A DNA stretch of 64,000 nucleotides from Acidaminobacter sp964416305 (GCA_964416305.1 CAYQDM010000006.1:1-64000); one strand, 5' to 3'; positions 22,665 through 32,313 are shown, counted from the first letter of the stretch. Made by a program: numbers and translations. Notes: a model not told the origin generated them from the sequence alone.

Positions 22665-24043
22665 TCTTCATTTCCTCCTCGACGTTTCAGCCAGCAGATA
22701 GTTTCGCAATTGCTCGTATGCGGGAACATGTCCACGCCAGTCACCTTTACAGGTTGATATCCAGCCAGAGCCATCATTGAAAGGTTTTCCGCGAGCGTTT
22801 TGGGATTGCATGAAATGTAAAGGATGTCCGGTGCACCAAAAGCGACAATTTTCTCCAGGGCTTTCTGTGAAATACCCATTCTTGGCGGATCAACCACGAT
22901 AACTTCTGGCTTGTGGCCTTCATAATGATCCAGTATTTCCAGCACGTCACCGACCCGGAATTCACAGTGGGAAAGCTTGTTCTCAGCTGCGTTGGCAATG
23001 GCTGCTTCGACCGCGTCCGCCACAATTTCTATGCCGACAACGCGTTTCGCTCGTCGTGCCAATAACTGAGCGATCGTTCCGGTTCCGCTGAACAAATCAA
23101 AAACATATTTCCCGCCAATATCCTCAAGGCCGTCAAAAGCCGTCTGATAAAGCAGCTCGGCGCCCAGCGTATTGGTCTGAAAAAACGAATAAAGGGAGAT
23201 TCGAAACCTTAACCCCAGTATCTCGTCAAAGTAATGGTCCCTGCCAAACAGGACGACCGGTTCTCCATTTACCGCGTCTGCTTTTCCGGTGTTTTCAACA
23301 TACAAAACACCTACGACCTCACCTTGCAGTTTTAATCCGGTCACCAAATCGACAAAGCCTCTCAGATCTTCTGACGATGGTCTTGCAGCCGACAGCGCCA
23401 CAAGAATCTCACCGGTTTGTTCCCCTTTGCGTATGACCAAGTGCCTTAAGATCCCCTCATGGCTGAATTTATTGTAGTGATCGACACCACGCTTCTTAAA
23501 AAAATCTAAAACCGCACTTAAAATTTCAGTAAAATCCGAGTCGCAGATCTGGCAGTGGTCTGTAGTAATCACTGCACCAAACTGACCTTTTTTGTGAAGA
23601 CCCAGATTTGTCTCTCCGCCTTTGAACGCGTTGCCAAAGGTAAACTCCATTTTGTTTCTGTACGCCAACTGTTTGGGACTTGGCAGCACCCCCGTGAACT
23701 CTATGCCCTTGAAAACCTCTTCAGGAAGATGGGTTTCGAGGAGGCCGGAAATCCAATTCTTTTTCATTTCCAGCTGCGCGCTGTACGGCACCGTCTGAAG
23801 CGAGCAGCCTCCACACTCACCGTAATGATTGCAGAATGATGGAATCTCGATCTCTGATTTTTCCAATACGCTTAACAACTTACCCTCGACATAGTGATCC
23901 CTGTTCCTGGAAATTCTCACCTCTACCTTTTGACCAGGAAGTGCGCCTTTGACATGAACAGGCTTCTGATCAACAACACCCACTCCTTCTTGCAGCGTCG
24001 CCATTTTTTCTATCCAAAAATTTACTATTTGATTTTTTTTCAT
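22661..24043 (-). CDS. rlmD: 23S rRNA (uracil-C5)-methyltransferase RlmD/RumA family
   Basis: The 460-residue protein starts at the ATG at 24043 after AAAGGG; a TTG eleven codons upstream has weaker support. It has an N-terminal TRAM domain (about 1-65), cysteines of a 4Fe-4S cluster in CNHYGECGGCSL with a fourth in HCQICDSD, the SAM motif DLFSGTGTIAQLL, DPPRMGIS and the catalytic cysteine in ILYISCNPKTLAENL. This set defines the RumA/RlmD/RlmCD group, which methylates U1939 and/or U747 of 23S rRNA. Which site is modified cannot be told from the sequence. Confidence 0.9.
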   Translation of the reverse strand: MKKNQIVNFWIEKMATLQEGVGVVDQKPVHVKGALPGQKVEVRISRNRDHYVEGKLLSVLEKSEIEIPSFCNHYGECGGCSLQTVPYSAQLEMKKNWISGLLETHLPEEVFKGIEFTGVLPSPKQLAYRNKMEFTFGNAFKGGETNLGLHKKGQFGAVITTDHCQICDSDFTEILSAVLDFFKKRGVDHYNKFSHEGILRHLVIRKGEQTGEILVALSAARPSSEDLRGFVDLVTGLKLQGEVVGVLYVENTGKADAVNGEPVVLFGRDHYFDEILGLRFRISLYSFFQTNTLGAELLYQTAFDGLEDIGGKYVFDLFSGTGTIAQLLARRAKRVVGIEIVADAVEAAIANAAENKLSHCEFRVGDVLEILDHYEGHKPEVIVVDPPRMGISQKALEKIVAFGAPDILYISCNPKTLAENLSMMALAGYQPVKVTGVDMFPHTSNCETICWLKRRGGNEE

Positions 24044-24179
24044 TTGTAAGCCCTTTCGATCAGCCCGATTATTCAAAGCCGGATTTTATCTTATGTTTTA
24101 TTATAGCGCAAAACCCGGCATCAGAACAGCACCAGCAGTCGCGCTTGTTCGTCATGCCTTTTCGCGGGCAATAACGAGG

Positions 24180-24665
24180 TTAATCCGCGTGTGCAATTCT
24201 ACTGGCGGCAGCCGCAGCGATCGCAGCTGCCAGATCATCCATGAAGGTATGCACATGAGTACCTTTCATGGCGTCGAGTTCTTTGATGATGCCAATTTTT
24301 TCTTTGTCCAAATAGCCATAGTTTGTAAGGCCAATAGTCCCATAAAGATTTGAGATAGATAACGGCAGAATTTCATCTATCCCGTACAGGGGCTCATCAG
24401 ATTCAACAATCTGCTGAAGGGGTTCCGGCAAAGCCTTTCGCTCTGCCAGCTCATCCAGAGCAACACCCGTGATAATGGCGTGAGCCACCTCACGCTTGTT
24501 AAGAACTGCATCCACACTTTCCATGCATGCCTCAAGTGTGAGATCCTCATTGTATTTCTTCTGAAGATGCATCACCAAAAGCGCGATATCCTCAATTTTA
24601 ACCCCTCTGCGATCCAAAGCATCCTTTGCAGAAGTGTAAAGTTCAGTCATTGAAACTCTTGCCAT
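24180..24665 (-). CDS. pgpA: Phosphatidylglycerophosphatase A family protein (YutG type)
   Basis: The 161-residue protein matches the Firmicutes YutG/PgpA family, with LTLEACMESVDAVLNKREV, LALSIS-like ILPLSISNLYGTIGLTNYGYLD and a C-terminal THVHTFMDDLAAAIAAA region. It lacks long membrane helices, as expected for YutG. PgpA dephosphorylates phosphatidylglycerophosphate to phosphatidylglycerol, but for YutG-type proteins the activity is not firmly known. It follows ppk2 by 44 bases in the same direction. Confidence 0.75.
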   Translation of the reverse strand: MARVSMTELYTSAKDALDRRGVKIEDIALLVMHLQKKYNEDLTLEACMESVDAVLNKREVAHAIITGVALDELAERKALPEPLQQIVESDEPLYGIDEILPLSISNLYGTIGLTNYGYLDKEKIGIIKELDAMKGTHVHTFMDDLAAAIAAAAASRIAHAD

Positions 24666-24709
24666 CTCTTCACCTGATCCTTTCTCTTTTCATTATAAAC
24701 AGTATTTTT

Positions 24710-25597
24710 CTATTCTGTCTTTTTTAGAATGGCCTCAAGGTCCTTTTTGATTCTCAAAAGTTCGTCTCTGTGGGCGTCAGAGACCTCCGGATATTGGAGT
24801 TCCATATCATCGAAGGCCTCAAGAATTACTTGAGAGATTATCAAACGCGCATTTTTCTTGTCGTCCGCCGGGATCACAAACCATGGCGCTTGTTTTTTGC
24901 TGGTGGCTTCAAGGCAGTCTTCGTACGCCTTCATATAATCATCCCAATATTTTCGTTCTTCAATATCTCCCAGACTCATCTTCCAGTTCTTCTCAGGCTC
25001 ATCAATCCGGTCCAGAAACCTTCTAGCCTGTTCCTCTGAAGAGACATGCAAAAAGAATTTGATCACCCGTGTGCCATTCCGGATAAGATGCTTTTCAAAA
25101 TCCGCAATGGACTCATACCGTTTCTCCCAAAAGTTCTTACCATTTTCAATTTCTCTTGGAAGCCGTTGATTTGAAAGCAACTGCGGATGCACTTTGGCCA
25201 CCAGCACCTCTTCATAATAAGAACGGTTGAAAATTCCGATCCGTCCGCGTTCAGGCAGGCGGCAGGTGGTACGCCACAAAAAATCATGATCCAGTTCCTC
25301 AGCGCTAGGCTGCTTAAAACTATAGACCTGACAGCCCTGTGGATTCACGCCGGACATTACATGTTTGATTGCGCCATCCTTGCCGGCGGCATCCATGGCT
25401 TGAAAAATCAATAGGAGAGAATAGCGGTCCTGGGCGTAGAACCTATTCTGATCTTCAGTCATTTTTTCTTTGTACAGTCCAAGCTGCTCTTTGTATGTTT
25501 TATTTGAGTCATAATATGGCTTTACCTTAGTAGGCCAATCCTTGAGGTCTACCTTTTGGCCTTCATCCACTCTGTATTTTCCGGTATCAATCTTCAA
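24710..25597 (-). CDS. ppk2: Polyphosphate kinase 2 family protein (PPK2)
   Basis: The 295-residue protein has the PPK2 Walker A motif in AMDAAGKDGAIKHVM (about 67-81), Walker B/lid residues in IGIFNRSYYEEVL, and RFLDRIDEPEKNWK in the lid region. PPK2 enzymes transfer phosphate between inorganic polyphosphate and nucleotides; the one-domain form of this length often phosphorylates AMP and/or ADP. The TTG at 25597 is the start, with AGGAGGG six bases upstream. Along with the CHAD protein and the alarmone synthetase it makes this region rich in phosphate-stress functions. Confidence 0.9.
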   Translation of the reverse strand: MKIDTGKYRVDEGQKVDLKDWPTKVKPYYDSNKTYKEQLGLYKEKMTEDQNRFYAQDRYSLLLIFQAMDAAGKDGAIKHVMSGVNPQGCQVYSFKQPSAEELDHDFLWRTTCRLPERGRIGIFNRSYYEEVLVAKVHPQLLSNQRLPREIENGKNFWEKRYESIADFEKHLIRNGTRVIKFFLHVSSEEQARRFLDRIDEPEKNWKMSLGDIEERKYWDDYMKAYEDCLEATSKKQAPWFVIPADDKKNARLIISQVILEAFDDMELQYPEVSDAHRDELLRIKKDLEAILKKTE

Positions 25598-25663
25598 AGC
25601 CAGCCCTCCTCAATGCTTTTCTACATCTTTACCCAGTCAAAAGAGGCTTAGTCAGGATCAAGT

Positions 25664-25694
25664 AAAAAGCCTTCCATTGAGATCAATGGAAGGC
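25664..25694 (-). terminator. Intrinsic terminator downstream of the thioesterase gene
   Basis: GCCTTCCATTGA (25669-25680) and TCAATGGAAGGC (25683-25694) form a 12-bp stem with a two-base centre. A TTTTT tract follows in the minus direction. It ends the unit containing the FlK-like gene and separates it from ppk2. Confidence 0.88.
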
Positions 25695-25735
25695 CAAAAG
25701 ATTTATTTGACTGTTTTCCTTAAGCAGAAGTCGAA

Positions 25736-26164
25736 TCAGACATTTACTCCAATTTGACTTGACAGCGCGTCTTCTGTAGCTTTTTCCATTAGTCTGGTTT
25801 TATTGACAACAAAACGATCCAGTTTGCCGTGTCCAATTACCCCTTCTTCATCAAACGCTTCCGTCTCAAGCTGGATATAGTTGCTTTCCTGATTGACGAC
25901 AGAAACCTTGATGGTTACTGTTTCACCTAAAACAGTCGGTTTTTCATGGGTAACAGACAAAGACTTGCCGACTGAAACATAACCTTCCGGAAGTCGACTG
26001 TCGATCAGTCTGGTGGCTGCTTCAATCATCAGAGCAACGAGACTAGGTGTTGCGAGCAGAGTGTCGAGTGCGCCGGAGCCGTAATGGATTGCTGTGTCAT
26101 CCTCGGTAACAATTTTTTGGATTGTCAGGAATTCTCCTGGTTCAAAAACAGGAACATTGATCAT
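25736..26164 (-). CDS. Hotdog-fold thioesterase, FlK-like family
   Basis: The 142-residue protein resembles fluoroacetyl-CoA thioesterase FlK: ATPSLVALMIEAATRLI supplies the Thr and Glu of the active site, SLSVTHEKPTVLGETV the His, and VIGHGKLDRFVV the family C-terminus. Most FlK-like proteins in anaerobes are of unknown substrate and probably hydrolyse a short acyl-CoA. AGGAGG lies seven bases before the ATG. A terminator follows the gene. Confidence 0.85.
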   Translation of the reverse strand: MINVPVFEPGEFLTIQKIVTEDDTAIHYGSGALDTLLATPSLVALMIEAATRLIDSRLPEGYVSVGKSLSVTHEKPTVLGETVTIKVSVVNQESNYIQLETEAFDEEGVIGHGKLDRFVVNKTRLMEKATEDALSSQIGVNV

Positions 26165-26254
26165 ATTGATTCCTCCTTTCGACTTCTAATATATTGATAA
26201 CCAAAAGTTGAGGACTTACGCTTATTTTTCATTTTTGACATTATCTTTCGCATA

Positions 26255-26821
26255 TTAATACTTAGTGTTTACATAATCATCAATCAAAGATCTCTTTGGG
26301 TTCTCCAAAAAACAGCCTTGCATTTTGAGTTTACGCTGAATTCTGACATCCATAGAATGCAGAATCGCCATTGGACGGTCAGTGAAGACTACTTCAAAGA
26401 GCTTGCCGGAAAGCCGCTCTGATCTCATTTCAAGATAATAAGCTTCAACATTGATATAGTCGACAATCTCCAGCATTTCCTGAGTTGCACGATCTTTTTG
26501 GAGATAATGGTCATCCATTTTTTTCTCAAAAGCTTTTAATTCTGCATAAGCTGCCGTATAACTCTCATCAATCATCATTTTGTAGTATTTGGCGTAAGTA
26601 TTGTGATACTGATAATTCATCAGGCCTTCTTCAAATGTCGAAGCCTGCGGCTTGAAGGGGCTGATCCCCCTATTTTCAAAATAGTCGTGACACTGTTCCA
26701 AATAATAGCGCTTTGAAATCATCCCGGATTCCAACTGATTAATAAGTCTGGTCCGCTGTTCGAAAAACTCCGTCAGCAACTGTTTTGCAGATCCATCCAA
26801 GTGATTGTCCGTCTCGTTCAT
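26255..26821 (-). CDS. Uncharacterised clostridial protein (possibly DUF6648)
   Basis: I do not recognise a functional domain in this 188-residue, mostly helical and charged protein. It is rich in tyrosine and acidic residues (YQYHNTYAKYYKMMIDESYTAAY segment) and has no membrane span or signal peptide. From memory it resembles a clostridial family listed as DUF6648, which I cannot verify. Its ATG overlaps the stop of the phosphoesterase gene (ATGA), so the two are translationally coupled and may act together. Confidence 0.6.
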   Translation of the reverse strand: MNETDNHLDGSAKQLLTEFFEQRTRLINQLESGMISKRYYLEQCHDYFENRGISPFKPQASTFEEGLMNYQYHNTYAKYYKMMIDESYTAAYAELKAFEKKMDDHYLQKDRATQEMLEIVDYINVEAYYLEMRSERLSGKLFEVVFTDRPMAILHSMDVRIQRKLKMQGCFLENPKRSLIDDYVNTKY

Positions 26822-27531
26822 GCGTTCTCCTCGTTCTTTTCTTCAAGTAAACACAGGGGGATAAATTCTCTGTAATCAGCGGACACCAGCCGGTATTCAA
26901 CCCCGCCAAAATTCCCGGTAATACCTGCCTTGAATCCAAATTCTGTATGAAGATGACCATAGACCACTAATTCAACTTCATAACGTTCAAAGAGTTCAGT
27001 AAAACCGCTCGACTCCAGCTTTTCATTAGTGGGCGCATAATGAAGCACACCGATCAATCTTTTATAACCGGCGGATTTTGCCTGCTTCAGGCTGTTTTCA
27101 AGTCTAAGTAATTCTCTTCGATAAATTACATCATCCTCAACCGTAAAACCGCTGCTGCCAGGGCATACCCAGCCCCGCGTCCCGCAAATGGCAACGTCGG
27201 AATAAACCTGAAAGTTATTGTACAAAAACCTGAAATTAGGCCACCGCGTCTGCATTTTCTTAATTGAGGACCACCAGTAGTCGTGGTTGCCCTTCAGGAC
27301 AATTTTCTGACCCGGCAGCTGATCAAGAAATTCAAAATCCGCGTCAGCTTCCTCAAGCCTCATCGCCCAGGTTATGTCACCCGCCAATATGACAACATCC
27401 TCAGGTTTAATCTGGGCTATCCAATTTTCTCTAATTTTTTCAATGTAATTTGTCCAAACACCACCAAAAACATCCATCGGTTTTTCAACCGTGAAGCTCA
27501 GATGCGTGTCCGCAATGGCATAAAGCGCCAC
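26818..27531 (-). CDS. Calcineurin-like metallophosphoesterase
   Basis: The 237-residue protein has the dimetal motifs in order: YAIADTHLS (DxH), VILAGDITWAM (GD), VLKGNHDYWW (GNHD), GVLHYAP and VVYGHLHTEFG (GHxH). It matches the COG1768 group of predicted phosphohydrolases. The GTG at 27531 is the start, with GGGGTGAT shortly before it. Its stop overlaps the start of the uncharacterised downstream gene. The substrate is unknown. Confidence 0.88.
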   Translation of the reverse strand: MALYAIADTHLSFTVEKPMDVFGGVWTNYIEKIRENWIAQIKPEDVVILAGDITWAMRLEEADADFEFLDQLPGQKIVLKGNHDYWWSSIKKMQTRWPNFRFLYNNFQVYSDVAICGTRGWVCPGSSGFTVEDDVIYRRELLRLENSLKQAKSAGYKRLIGVLHYAPTNEKLESSGFTELFERYEVELVVYGHLHTEFGFKAGITGNFGGVEYRLVSADYREFIPLCLLEEKNEENA

Positions 27532-27582
27532 ATAATCACCCCGTGACTGTCGTTGGATTTGCAGGGTGAATTCCAGGCACCC

Positions 27583-28428
27583 TTATAGATTTGGTGATTC
27601 AGCCCCATGATCGCGCTCAGCATTTTCAAACATCCTGAACCTAGGGAGCGTCAATTTGATTTCATGTAAAAGTTCTTCGAGTTCGTTTTCGCTTCCGTTC
27701 TCCCACAACAGGTCAAATCTCTCCTGAAATTCGAACGCTTCAGCTTTTCTGCCAAGTGAAATTAACACTTCCAGATTCTCCATGATATCACTGACCAAAT
27801 TAGATTTTTGTTCAAACATGAGCTGCGCCCGAATAATTTCATTACGGATGTCGCTCATCTCCAAATCGAGCATTGCAGCTGCATCCGCAGTTTTTTTCAA
27901 TCTTGCTTTTATATCCAAAGGAAGCTTATCTTGATATTTATAATTCAAGGAATGCTCAATGGTCGCCCAAAAATTCATAGCCAATGTACGAATCTGAAGT
28001 TCTGCCAATACTTCTTTTGTGCCAAAGGCAGTCTGCACCGGATAGCTTATAATGATGTGGTAACTCTTGTAGCCGCTTTCCTTTGGATTGCCAATATAAT
28101 CTTTCTCATAAACGATTTTTAGATCCTTTCCATCCCTTGCACGAATCAGATCCACCACTTTGTAAATATCATCAATGAACTGGCACATGACCCGAATACC
28201 AGCAATATCTTCCATTTCATCAATATTTTCTTCTGGGATATTATACCTTTTGCATTTTTCCAGAATGCTTGAAATACGTTTAACCCGGCCTGTAATAAAC
28301 TCTATGGGAGAGTACTCATTCATGTCCCGGTACTCTTTTCTGATCGCTTTAAATTTGACTTTAAGCTCTTCCACTGCCTGTTCATATGGGATTAAGATCT
28401 GCTTCCACTCTCTGACCTTATGCTCCAT
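27583..28428 (-). CDS. relQ: Small alarmone synthetase, GTP pyrophosphokinase family (RelQ/YjbM type)
   Basis: The 281-residue protein starts at the ATG at 28428 after GGGAGGTGG; an earlier in-frame GTG has no site. It contains a RelA/SpoT synthetase domain without hydrolase or TGS domains: VKRISSILEKCKRY, MEDIAGIRVMC, GNPKESGYKSYHIII and ELQIRTLAMNFWATIEHSLNYKY regions. Such proteins make (p)ppGpp from GTP/GDP and ATP in response to stress. The C-terminal helical part extends beyond the core as in RelQ tetramers. Confidence 0.88.
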   Translation of the reverse strand: MEHKVREWKQILIPYEQAVEELKVKFKAIRKEYRDMNEYSPIEFITGRVKRISSILEKCKRYNIPEENIDEMEDIAGIRVMCQFIDDIYKVVDLIRARDGKDLKIVYEKDYIGNPKESGYKSYHIIISYPVQTAFGTKEVLAELQIRTLAMNFWATIEHSLNYKYQDKLPLDIKARLKKTADAAAMLDLEMSDIRNEIIRAQLMFEQKSNLVSDIMENLEVLISLGRKAEAFEFQERFDLLWENGSENELEELLHEIKLTLPRFRMFENAERDHGAESPNL

Positions 28429-28451
28429 GATGCCACCTCCCGAATGCACTA

Positions 28452-29138
28452 TTAGACGCTTAGACCTGTCCGGAAAAGAAATTCGTTTGTGTCCGTCAAA
28501 TCATTTAGCAAAAGATCTGGCGCATGCATAGCCAGCTGCTCTTTCGAAAAACTTCCCGTTGCTACCGCTACTGTCATTGCACCGACTGCTTTGCCGCTCT
28601 CTATGTCAAGTGGCGTGTCGCCTATGACCACTGTATTGTGACCCTGATGCTGATGACCAAAACGAAACACAGCCTGTTCAATGACATGCTGGATCAGCTG
28701 CGCTCTGGTGTCGTGATGGTCGCCGTATCCGCCGAGAATAAATCGATCATGCAGCTGAACTGCTTTTAGTTTTTCATACGCGCCTATTTCACAATTGCCC
28801 GTACCCACCGTACACAAAACGTCCGATCTGACCGCAAGTGCCTTAAGAAGCGTTTCAACGCCAGTGTATGCCATGACACCGGGATTTTTTTGAAGATTTT
28901 TCTTTAAATGGTGACCATATAAACTGAAAAAGGACGCCTCATCCTCCAGCTTTACTTGGTGAATCTCAAGTGAGGACCGAAGAATCGCCCTGTCGAGACA
29001 CCCAGCCATATTAACTTTTTCAAATCCATTTTCAATATTAAACACTTCCAAAAAAGCGTCATTCATTGACTTCCTGCCGCTTCCGCCACATGACATCAGC
29101 GTCCCGTCAATATCAAAGATCAACAGATGACTGATCAT
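28452..29138 (-). CDS. HAD family hydrolase, phosphoglycolate phosphatase-like
   Basis: The 228-residue protein has HAD motif I LLIFDIDGTLMS with both aspartates, a motif II threonine region LCTVGTGNCE and motif IV VVIGDTPLDIESGKAVG, with a helical cap between I and II, as in Gph/PhnX-type enzymes. The ATG at 29138 follows AAGGGGGGG; the frame is open further upstream without a site. It lies 23 bases upstream of the alarmone synthetase start. The substrate is uncertain. Confidence 0.85.
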   Translation of the reverse strand: MISHLLIFDIDGTLMSCGGSGRKSMNDAFLEVFNIENGFEKVNMAGCLDRAILRSSLEIHQVKLEDEASFFSLYGHHLKKNLQKNPGVMAYTGVETLLKALAVRSDVLCTVGTGNCEIGAYEKLKAVQLHDRFILGGYGDHHDTRAQLIQHVIEQAVFRFGHQHQGHNTVVIGDTPLDIESGKAVGAMTVAVATGSFSKEQLAMHAPDLLLNDLTDTNEFLFRTGLSV

Positions 29139-29233
29139 GAGACGTCCCCCCCTTGAAATGACACCTCTATTATTATACACCAACAAAGCGTGATCAAGCA
29201 CGAAATTATCACTGACATTTTCTCATACAAACT

Positions 29234-29395
29234 AGTGTCCCGTAAACACTAAAACCAGACATACTACTGCGTTAAAATCTCGCATTACAGCGTTGTCGTC
29301 AATTGCGATACTTTCCGGTATCACTCATTCCTCCGCCTTGTTCTGCAAAATTTTATCGCAGTATCATGTTGTAGTTTTAGTATTCACAGGACACT
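29234..29395 (-). mobile_element. 162-bp MITE-like repeat with terminal inverted repeats, copy 2
   Basis: The reverse complement of this segment aligns end to end with copy 1 at 163-324, with one single-base offset near the middle that is balanced later. The terminal inverted repeats (AGTGTCC...GGACACT ends) and the GGCGGAGGAATGAG and TTGACGACAACGC blocks are conserved. The internal hairpin CGATAC/GTATCA (29306-29323) keeps pairing despite base changes. It lies between the HAD gene and the UPF0182 gene and interrupts no visible coding sequence. Confidence 0.75.
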
Positions 29396-29455
29396 TGGGA
29401 GGTGGATCTGAATCCACTCTCCCAGGCCATACCTCAATATTTTATTCTTTTCCGG

Positions 29456-32236
29456 TTAAGGGGTCACTGGATCTTTCGCTGCGTCACCTTCGGCAGGTGT
29501 GTCCCTCTGACTATCCTTTTGAGTTTCCAACTGCTGAATTATTTTTTGAATCTCACTCAGCGAACGCGTTAACTCGTCATAGACAGATCTGACTTGGTTC
29601 AGTACAGCATCTAAATCTTCACCCTCCAGTTGTGGCAATTCACCCTCTCCTGGAATTTCCGAATCCGGTTCTGGAGCGGCTCCAAAAATGCGTTCCAAGG
29701 CAAGGTCCAGAGTCTGCTCCATCACGACCTTATCGCGATAACCAACTATAACCCGTTTCGTTTCAGGCAGGCTGTTTACATTATCTGCCTGAATAAAGAT
29801 AGGCTCAATATAGAGCAGTGAATTATTGACCGGAACAACAATAACATTACCCCTGAGAACGTTCGAGCCTTCCTGTCCCCATAAAGTGAACTGAGGTGAG
29901 ATGGTAGAATCCTGATCAATTCTGGACTCAATCATCATAGGTCCATCAACGGTTTTGTCTTTTGGAAAACGGTACACGTAAAGTTTTCCATAATGTTCAT
30001 CATCATTTCTCGCGACGAGCAGACTGGTCATGTTTGCTTTTTCACGCGGTGTATACGGCAAAATTAAAGCGAACTCTTCATTGTCCTCTTCAGGAAGCTT
30101 AAACATGACATAGTTTGACTTCGCTTGCTCAATCTGATCCAGATATTTTTCGTTGGCAATATCCCATGCATCCTCACCATTATAAAAGACGACCGGATTG
30201 CTGATATGGTAAAGACGATACACCTCTGCCTGGAGGTCGAATAAGTCTCGCGGATATTTAATATGCTTCTGCAAACCTGCAGGAAGTTCAGACGCAGGTT
30301 TGAACAAATCCTTGTAAATATTTTTGTAGGTCTGGATCATAGGGTCACTTTCATCAAAGACGTAATAATCAATTGTGCCATCATAGGCGTCTACGACGAC
30401 CTTGACTGAGTTTCGAACGTAATTGACAATATAGCCTTTAAAACCATAGCGCTGGGAATATGGATAATCCGCTGTGGCTGTGTAGGCGTCCACGATCCAG
30501 TAGAGTTTCCCGTCTTCCTGATTCATGACCATATAAGGATCGTTCTCATAAATCAGGAATGGCGCAATTTTTGAGGCGCGTTCAATGACATCTCTAGTAT
30601 GATGGATTCGGCTTTCCGCGGTAATGTTATCAGAAAAAAGCAACCTCAAGCTGCGCTGAGTGATTGCATAGAGAAATCTGTTCGCGCCGCTCAAACTGAT
30701 GCCATCAACACCCTCATAACGGGTTTCTGTATTGTCTGAGCCGCTTGGATAGTTGAACTCATCCTCGTCCGTACCCGTAATAATATACTGATCAGTCAGA
30801 AGACCAAAATAAATCTCTGGTCTCGTCAGAATCAAGTCTGTATCAGTGGTCGGCGGAATATTTCTAACCATGAGTTTTGGTTGGCCTTCCGGGGTGACTT
30901 CGTTGACCGGCGCCACGACCACGCCATAACCGTGAGTATATTTCAAGTGCAAATTGATCCATGTCTTTGCTTTTTCTGTCAATCTATCAGTGTTGAGTTC
31001 CCTGGGCGCCAGAAATATTTGTCTGTATTGGCCGTCAATGACATACCTGTCCATACTGATATTGCTGAACTGATAATAGAGCCTCAAGCTCTGCAATTGG
31101 TTAAACGTTTGAAGCAATGGCGTTTCGTCATTGATGCGGATATTTCTAATGGTTGCTTCATTTTCTTCGAGATCTTTGGCGGTTAATTCCTGATTGACCG
31201 GAAATTCTCTTGATTCAACCTGGTCGAGATTAAAGCTTTTTTGCGTAAAGGCAATGTTGTATTCAATATACGGCTGCTCTTTTGAAATTTCATCCGGCTC
31301 TACAATTAATCTTTGGACACCAAACGCAATCACAGAAGTGATTATGCCAATAAATACGATCGCAACCGGACCTGCAGCGATCAGACGCTTTTTCTCCTTC
31401 ACCATGCCTACAAAAAACAGCACTGCTGAGATAAAAGACACTATAGCCAGAGCTATATATCCTTTTAAAGTGACTGCAACATCCGTGTAACTCGCCCCGA
31501 ACGCCGCCCCACGCGGAGAATAAACGAGATCATAAGTCATCAGCAGGAAGAAACTTCCCAGCAGCACAAAAAAGAGAGCCCCTAATGTAGCAAGTCGTTT
31601 GACAGCATTTCGCAAAATGTCCCTCTTGAAAAACCCGATGACATTTGGGATTCCAACCGTTCTATCCAAATAATAGACTGTCCCCTCTGAAGGTGGGTAA
31701 CGCTTAAACACCAGAGAGTAAAAGACAAGTGTTGCGACAATAATCACCAGTGTTGTGAAAATACCCAAACTCATCAGATTTTCTATCATTGGCTTCGAGA
31801 AAATATAAAAGGAGGCATCGTTTCCAAATATTGGATCTTCTACACCGAATGAATTTCTGTTTAAGAAGAACAAAATTTTCAACCAAAGTTCTCCGGTGGA
31901 TACCCAAGATAAGAAAGCACCTAACCCTAATGACAGCATTATCAGGAACCTTTTAGACCTAGCCAGCTCAGGTTTGGATATTAAGATCTGTCCTAATTTT
32001 ATATACTTATCAAATAATTTGATGAAATATATGCTGAGTGCAACGGAGAGGATAATGGAAAGCGGGATCCATATCATCATCTTAGTTTTGATCTCAACGA
32101 AAAAGGTTTCTGTATAGCCCAACATTTTAAACCATTGATAATCTGCTGCAAAAGCCAAAATCTGGTCACCGAAAACAAACAGCAGCAGCAACCCGCCCAA
32201 AATTGGCGGCAAAATCTTGTTCAATTCTTTTTTCAT
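29456..32236 (-). CDS. UPF0182 family large membrane protein
   Basis: The 926-residue protein starts at the ATG at 32236 after AAAGGGGGAG. Its first about 300 residues contain seven membrane segments, followed by a long extracytoplasmic part with motifs typical of UPF0182 (COG1615), such as WINLHLKYTHGYGVVVAPVNEV, a YAITQRSLRLLFSD segment and YPRDLFDLQAEVYRLYH. The C-terminus is acidic and glutamine-rich. The family is widespread in Actinobacteria, Cyanobacteria and Clostridia; its function is unknown. It is separated from the upstream nucleotidase gene by a terminator. Confidence 0.9.
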   Translation of the reverse strand: MKKELNKILPPILGGLLLLFVFGDQILAFAADYQWFKMLGYTETFFVEIKTKMMIWIPLSIILSVALSIYFIKLFDKYIKLGQILISKPELARSKRFLIMLSLGLGAFLSWVSTGELWLKILFFLNRNSFGVEDPIFGNDASFYIFSKPMIENLMSLGIFTTLVIIVATLVFYSLVFKRYPPSEGTVYYLDRTVGIPNVIGFFKRDILRNAVKRLATLGALFFVLLGSFFLLMTYDLVYSPRGAAFGASYTDVAVTLKGYIALAIVSFISAVLFFVGMVKEKKRLIAAGPVAIVFIGIITSVIAFGVQRLIVEPDEISKEQPYIEYNIAFTQKSFNLDQVESREFPVNQELTAKDLEENEATIRNIRINDETPLLQTFNQLQSLRLYYQFSNISMDRYVIDGQYRQIFLAPRELNTDRLTEKAKTWINLHLKYTHGYGVVVAPVNEVTPEGQPKLMVRNIPPTTDTDLILTRPEIYFGLLTDQYIITGTDEDEFNYPSGSDNTETRYEGVDGISLSGANRFLYAITQRSLRLLFSDNITAESRIHHTRDVIERASKIAPFLIYENDPYMVMNQEDGKLYWIVDAYTATADYPYSQRYGFKGYIVNYVRNSVKVVVDAYDGTIDYYVFDESDPMIQTYKNIYKDLFKPASELPAGLQKHIKYPRDLFDLQAEVYRLYHISNPVVFYNGEDAWDIANEKYLDQIEQAKSNYVMFKLPEEDNEEFALILPYTPREKANMTSLLVARNDDEHYGKLYVYRFPKDKTVDGPMMIESRIDQDSTISPQFTLWGQEGSNVLRGNVIVVPVNNSLLYIEPIFIQADNVNSLPETKRVIVGYRDKVVMEQTLDLALERIFGAAPEPDSEIPGEGELPQLEGEDLDAVLNQVRSVYDELTRSLSEIQKIIQQLETQKDSQRDTPAEGDAAKDPVTP

Positions 32237-32313
32237 AAGGGCTCCCCCTTTCAAGGTTTCAATTAGTTGATACCCCGAATAAACGACTGCAACACAAATG
32301 CCTCATACTTCAA

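Noticed and set aside
26268..26280. A 13-base match (TTAGTGTTTACAT) to the end of the 162-bp element
   Set aside because: It encodes the C-terminus of the gene at 26255-26821, and no other part of the element lies around it; it is best taken as chance.
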